Assembly (NCBI RefSeq): GCF_046224405.1
Contig: NZ_JBJXRK010000006.1
Location: 43,437 to 107,436, forward strand
Direction: 5' to 3'
DNA length: 64,000 nt
DNA from: Gudongella sp046224405
GTDB taxonomy: Bacteria > Bacillota > Clostridia > Tissierellales > Tissierellaceae
Of this stretch, positions 61,427 through 64,000 are shown piece after piece (the first letter of the stretch is position 1; every line of letters begins with the position of its first letter). The notes under the pieces were generated by a model. It was given only the letters and a program-made list of their open reading frames with translations. It was not told the origin of the DNA and ran no database searches. Both the position numbers and the translations under genes were made by a program.

Positions 61427-61457
61427 ACCCACTGATTTCAGTGGGTTTAAGTTTTTT
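61427..61457 (+). terminator. Terminator after ssrA
   Basis: ACCCACTG (61427-61434) pairs with CAGTGGGT (61439-61446) around ATTT, followed by TTAAGTTTTTT. Confidence 0.85.
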
Positions 61458-61723
61458 GTATGCAGAAATAGGGGACGGTTCCAATAATAACCAAATAATA
61501 CCATATAACCTTTTAGGTCAGTTCAAGTTAAGCGCCATTAGAAGTTTGCATGTGTTGGATGGTTTTCATTACATAATTTGACCTCTTGGCATAAGTTTGG
61601 AGCTAAAATTTTGGGGTACTGTATAAATACATAATATAATTAATCATCAGTGTACTTATCCTAATAAGTTTTTGGGAAGAAGTCGAAAAATCATATCTTT
61701 CAGATGGAGAGGAGATGTTTTCA
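61458..61723. other. Gap after ssrA, AT-rich with GGGGACGGTTCC motif
   Basis: About 265 bases without a gene. It contains AATAGGGGACGGTTCC (61469-61484), a short string I recall often seeing near Y1/IS200-like (REP-type) transposon remnants in Clostridia. No ORF, clear promoter or inverted repeat end is visible. The change of base composition starts here. Confidence 0.4.
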
Positions 61724-62170
61724 ATGTCTAGCCTTAGGGAAAGTATTTTTATTAATGCTCCTTTGGGAAAAGTGGCTGGATATGGTATGGATCCAAAAGA
61801 ATGGGCTCATTGGTATGCTCATTTATCAGAACCGATTAAACTCACTGGTGATGGTGAGGCTGGTACTGTAGGTGAATTTAAGTATACAATTCTTGGTGTA
61901 CACTTACCGATGACTGTTGAAGTGAAAGAATGTAGTCATGGTTCGGATAAACATGTTTGGAAAGGAACATTTGAGGGACCGTTATCTGGTACACAAACAT
62001 TCACTTATTTGGATAAAGATGGTGGAACTGAAGTTGTCGCTGACATTGAATATGACATGCCTGAAAATATAATCGGTAAGGTAGCTAATTTATTGGTTGT
62101 TGAGAAAATTCAGGAGAACGCGACTATAGCAACTTTGAAGAACCTTAAAGCTATATGTGAAAGTATGTAA
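61724..62170 (+). CDS. SRPBCC-fold (polyketide cyclase/START-like) protein
   Basis: A 148-residue single SRPBCC-type helix-grip domain: ESIFINAPLGKVAGYGMDP at the start (typical 'I-APxxxV' strand), then a run of strands and a long C-terminal helix (IIGKVANLLVVEKIQENATIATLKNL, quoted in part). Such proteins bind small hydrophobic ligands. The ATG at 61724 is nine bases from AGAGGAG; the ATG at 61715 abuts it. Codon use looks more AT-rich than upstream genes. Function unknown. Confidence 0.75.
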   Translation: MSSLRESIFINAPLGKVAGYGMDPKEWAHWYAHLSEPIKLTGDGEAGTVGEFKYTILGVHLPMTVEVKECSHGSDKHVWKGTFEGPLSGTQTFTYLDKDGGTEVVADIEYDMPENIIGKVANLLVVEKIQENATIATLKNLKAICESM

Positions 62171-62525
62171 TTTGATTAGTTGTGTTGGAACTGGTTAGAG
62201 GAATAAATGATTTGAATGATTTCTATGCCAAAGAAACATTGGGATAATATGTTGTACAAATTTGTAGCATGAGTCTAGTTTTTTGGTATTTGATTCTTAG
62301 GAATTTAAGCTTACAATATCAGAAATATTAGATTCGTGCTATTTTTTATTTCAAGCAATTAGGCTATGGCTTGGATTGAGAATTAATGACTTGCTTTGGA
62401 ATACGGTTAAAAATATTTTTTTGATTGACTTTCTATAAATAATATCTGTGATTATCTGGAAAACCAGTCTTATTGGAAAATGTTAGATAAGTTGGGAGAA
62501 ACAAGAACTTTAAGGATGTGAAAAA
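62171..62525. other. AT-rich gap without recognised gene
   Basis: About 355 bases. Only short open frames of up to about 20 codons are seen (for example one starting at the TTG near 62189 and ending at 62247), with no similarity I recognise. No strong promoter is visible. Confidence 0.5.
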
Positions 62526-63698
62526 ATGAGTATTTACGGACAAGTGGCTATCGCATTTGTTTCTTTGGCTTTGTTCGGCCGCATCGCAGAAAAAACTGAA
62601 AGTTTTTATCCACCCTTTTATATTCTTGCGGGTATTTTAATGGGTCCTCCGATATTAAACATAGTTGTTGATCATGAGGTAATAGGACTTTTCTCGGAGA
62701 TAGGGGTGGTGTTTTTACTCTTTTATTTAGGCTTTGAATTTTCTTTGCAAACCTTGTTGGAAAGAAAAAAAACACTCATAATTGCAGGAATGATTGATTT
62801 TTTCTTTAATTTCTCAATCGGATTTTTATTAGGTCAACTAATAGGATTAGATATTTTTTACAGTTTTGTTATTGCAGGGATCATATATATGAGTAGTTCG
62901 GGAATCATAACTAAAACCTTAATTCAGTTGAATTCTGTAAAGGATCCGGAAGGGGAACTGGTTATGGGGATTATGATTTTTGAAGACTTGGTGATGGTTA
63001 TTTATCTTGTCTTGATATCCGCAATGGCTAACCAAGCAAATGGATTTAATATGATTAGCCTTGGTATTGATTTGGGGATGGCCATAATATTTTGTGTATT
63101 ACTGGTATTTATCGGTGTTAAGTTTCATACTCAAATTGATTGGTTTATACATAGTACATCCAAGGAAATTATGCTTCTTAATTTTTTAGGACTTGTATTT
63201 GCTGTAACTTATATTGGCATACAACTTGGAGTATCAGAAGCACTTGGCGCATTTTTCCTTGGGGTTGCGGTATCTCAAGGAAAGAGCAGAGAGAAGGTTG
63301 AGCGTACGGCTCTGAAATTTAGAGATATTTTTGGGAGTATATTCTTTTTTTATTTCGGTATGCAGCTAAATCTTCAAGGTTTAGGAAATTATGTAGGATG
63401 GGTGACTATAGCAATAATTTTTGCTTCGTTGGGAAAATTGCTTGGAGGACAGTTGATTAGAAAAGCTTTGGGATGTTCTAAGAACAAAGGAGTATTCATC
63501 GGCTTAGTGACAGTATCTAGAGGAGAGTTCTCCTTGTTAATTTCAGGGATTGTGGGAAGTCAGGTATTTCCATTTCAGTCCTTTTCTGTCATTCTTATCC
63601 TAGGTACAGCTTTTATTAGTACTATTGGCTTTCGTGTATTGGAATATTTGTGTACTCGCAATAAAATGTGCTTACTCGAAAAAAAACCTATGGATTAA
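62526..63698 (+). CDS. Kef-type cation:proton antiporter (CPA2)
   Basis: A 390-residue CPA2-family membrane protein with about 12 segments, similar to KefB/KefC but without the RCK/TrkA-N domain. Seen: YPPFYILAGILMGPPIL, YLGFEFSLQTLLERKKTL, MSSSGIITKTLIQL, IFEDLVMVIYL (Asp of the ion site) and LGAFFLGVAVSQGKSREK. It probably exchanges K+ or Na+ for H+. The ribosome site is AAGGATGTG. In a region of altered composition. Confidence 0.87.
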   Translation: MSIYGQVAIAFVSLALFGRIAEKTESFYPPFYILAGILMGPPILNIVVDHEVIGLFSEIGVVFLLFYLGFEFSLQTLLERKKTLIIAGMIDFFFNFSIGFLLGQLIGLDIFYSFVIAGIIYMSSSGIITKTLIQLNSVKDPEGELVMGIMIFEDLVMVIYLVLISAMANQANGFNMISLGIDLGMAIIFCVLLVFIGVKFHTQIDWFIHSTSKEIMLLNFLGLVFAVTYIGIQLGVSEALGAFFLGVAVSQGKSREKVERTALKFRDIFGSIFFFYFGMQLNLQGLGNYVGWVTIAIIFASLGKLLGGQLIRKALGCSKNKGVFIGLVTVSRGEFSLLISGIVGSQVFPFQSFSVILILGTAFISTIGFRVLEYLCTRNKMCLLEKKPMD

Positions 63699-63798
63699 AA
63701 CTTGTTATTATAAGGATACAGCATGAAAACTATACAAAATGAATAATTAGAGGCTATATACAAAAATCAACATTATGAGGTTTGAAGGGAGTGTTAGC

Positions 63799-63975
63799 AT
63801 GAGTATAAAGAAATACCTAATAGTGGCTATTATTGTTGCAACTATAATTGCAGCATACAGCAGTGAACAAGTACTTCCGTCACAGGAAGAAAGATTGAAT
63901 TGCTCACCTGCATTTCCAGAGAATCCAGTAAAGCAAACTCTGATTGAAAACCCCGGTCAGATAATTATAAAGTAA
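63799..63975 (+). CDS. Small exported or anchored protein
   Basis: A 58-residue hypothetical protein. Residues 5-22 are a hydrophobic signal or anchor (YLIVAIIVATIIAAY), followed by a polar tail with one Cys. The ATG at 63799 fits GAAGGGAGTG; the longer frame from 63775 is unlikely. Not recognised. It lies at the end of the window. Confidence 0.5.
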   Translation: MSIKKYLIVAIIVATIIAAYSSEQVLPSQEERLNCSPAFPENPVKQTLIENPGQIIIK

Positions 63976-64000
63976 AAGAATAAAAAAATGGGTGAAAAAA

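Noticed and set aside
62171..62525. Possible gene remnants in the AT-rich gap
   Set aside because: Only frames of about 20 codons; nothing recognisable.

Overview
The window is a chromosomal segment of an anaerobic, amino-acid-fermenting low-GC Firmicute, most likely class Clostridia in the broad sense (Tissierellales or Peptostreptococcales-like). The evidence is a complete selenocysteine-dependent glycine reductase operon, SigA-type promoters with 17-bp spacers, strong Shine-Dalgarno sites (several of which select TTG or GTG starts), a cggR-gap-pgk-tpi-gpmI-eno glycolytic operon placed behind rpoN, and a tmRNA whose tag reads ANDNYALAA. Gene density is high. There are no tRNA or rRNA genes, CRISPR arrays, prophage genes or intact insertion sequences.

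Layout. 1-9.9 kb: DegV, an EEP phosphodiesterase-like protein, a HAD phosphatase, a GerMN lipoprotein, a UvrD-like helicase (minus strand), PAP2 phosphatase, nitroreductase, TPR protein, methionine aminopeptidase, hemolysin III. 10-17.7 kb: AbgT-type transporter, PepT-like peptidase, MATE exporter, orphan DUF1667 (minus), MgtC, cyclophilin, QueG-like Fe-S protein, thymidine kinase. 17.7-20.8 kb, minus strand: a PadR/DUF1700/DUF4097 envelope module and RodA. 20.9-25.7 kb: QueG, Kbl, DUF503, Nth, VanW. 25.8-29.3 kb: cobalamin riboswitch, a 23-codon leader ORF and btuF-btuC-btuD. 29.4-32.4 kb: Cof phosphatase, TrmL, Na/Pi cotransporter. 32.4-40.6 kb: promoter, tandem glycine riboswitch and trxB-trxA-grdE-grdA-grdA-grdB-grdC-grdD. 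40.7-49.2 kb: rpoN and the glycolytic operon. 49.3-52.3 kb: zinc ABC importer and a Fur-family regulator. 52.4-58.3 kb: secG, membrane pyrophosphatase, then alpha/beta hydrolase, membrane Mur-ligase-like protein and Ddl. 58.3-61.4 kb: rnr-smpB-ssrA. 61.5-64 kb: a looser, more AT-rich stretch with an SRPBCC protein, a Kef-type antiporter and a small exported protein.

How it works together. Glycine sensed by the riboswitch should switch on thioredoxin reductase, thioredoxin and the glycine reductase complex, which converts glycine to acetyl phosphate and ammonia. Kbl can make glycine from the threonine catabolite 2-amino-3-oxobutyrate, and peptidases and transporters point to peptide and amino-acid feeding. 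The lower glycolytic enzymes and a K+-dependent-type membrane pyrophosphatase cover triose conversion and energy coupling. Three ORFs (both grdA copies and grdB) contain in-frame UGA codons that must be read as selenocysteine, so standard gene calling truncates them.

Most noteworthy: the nearly perfect tandem duplication of the GrdA selenoprotein gene; a visible switching mechanism in the glycine riboswitch; a leader ORF overlapping btuF by GTGA; a CggR-like double operator covering the only ATG upstream of cggR; an alpha/beta hydrolase-membrane Mur ligase-Ddl cluster; and interleaved inverted repeats upstream of tdk. None is proven to be a new system from sequence alone.
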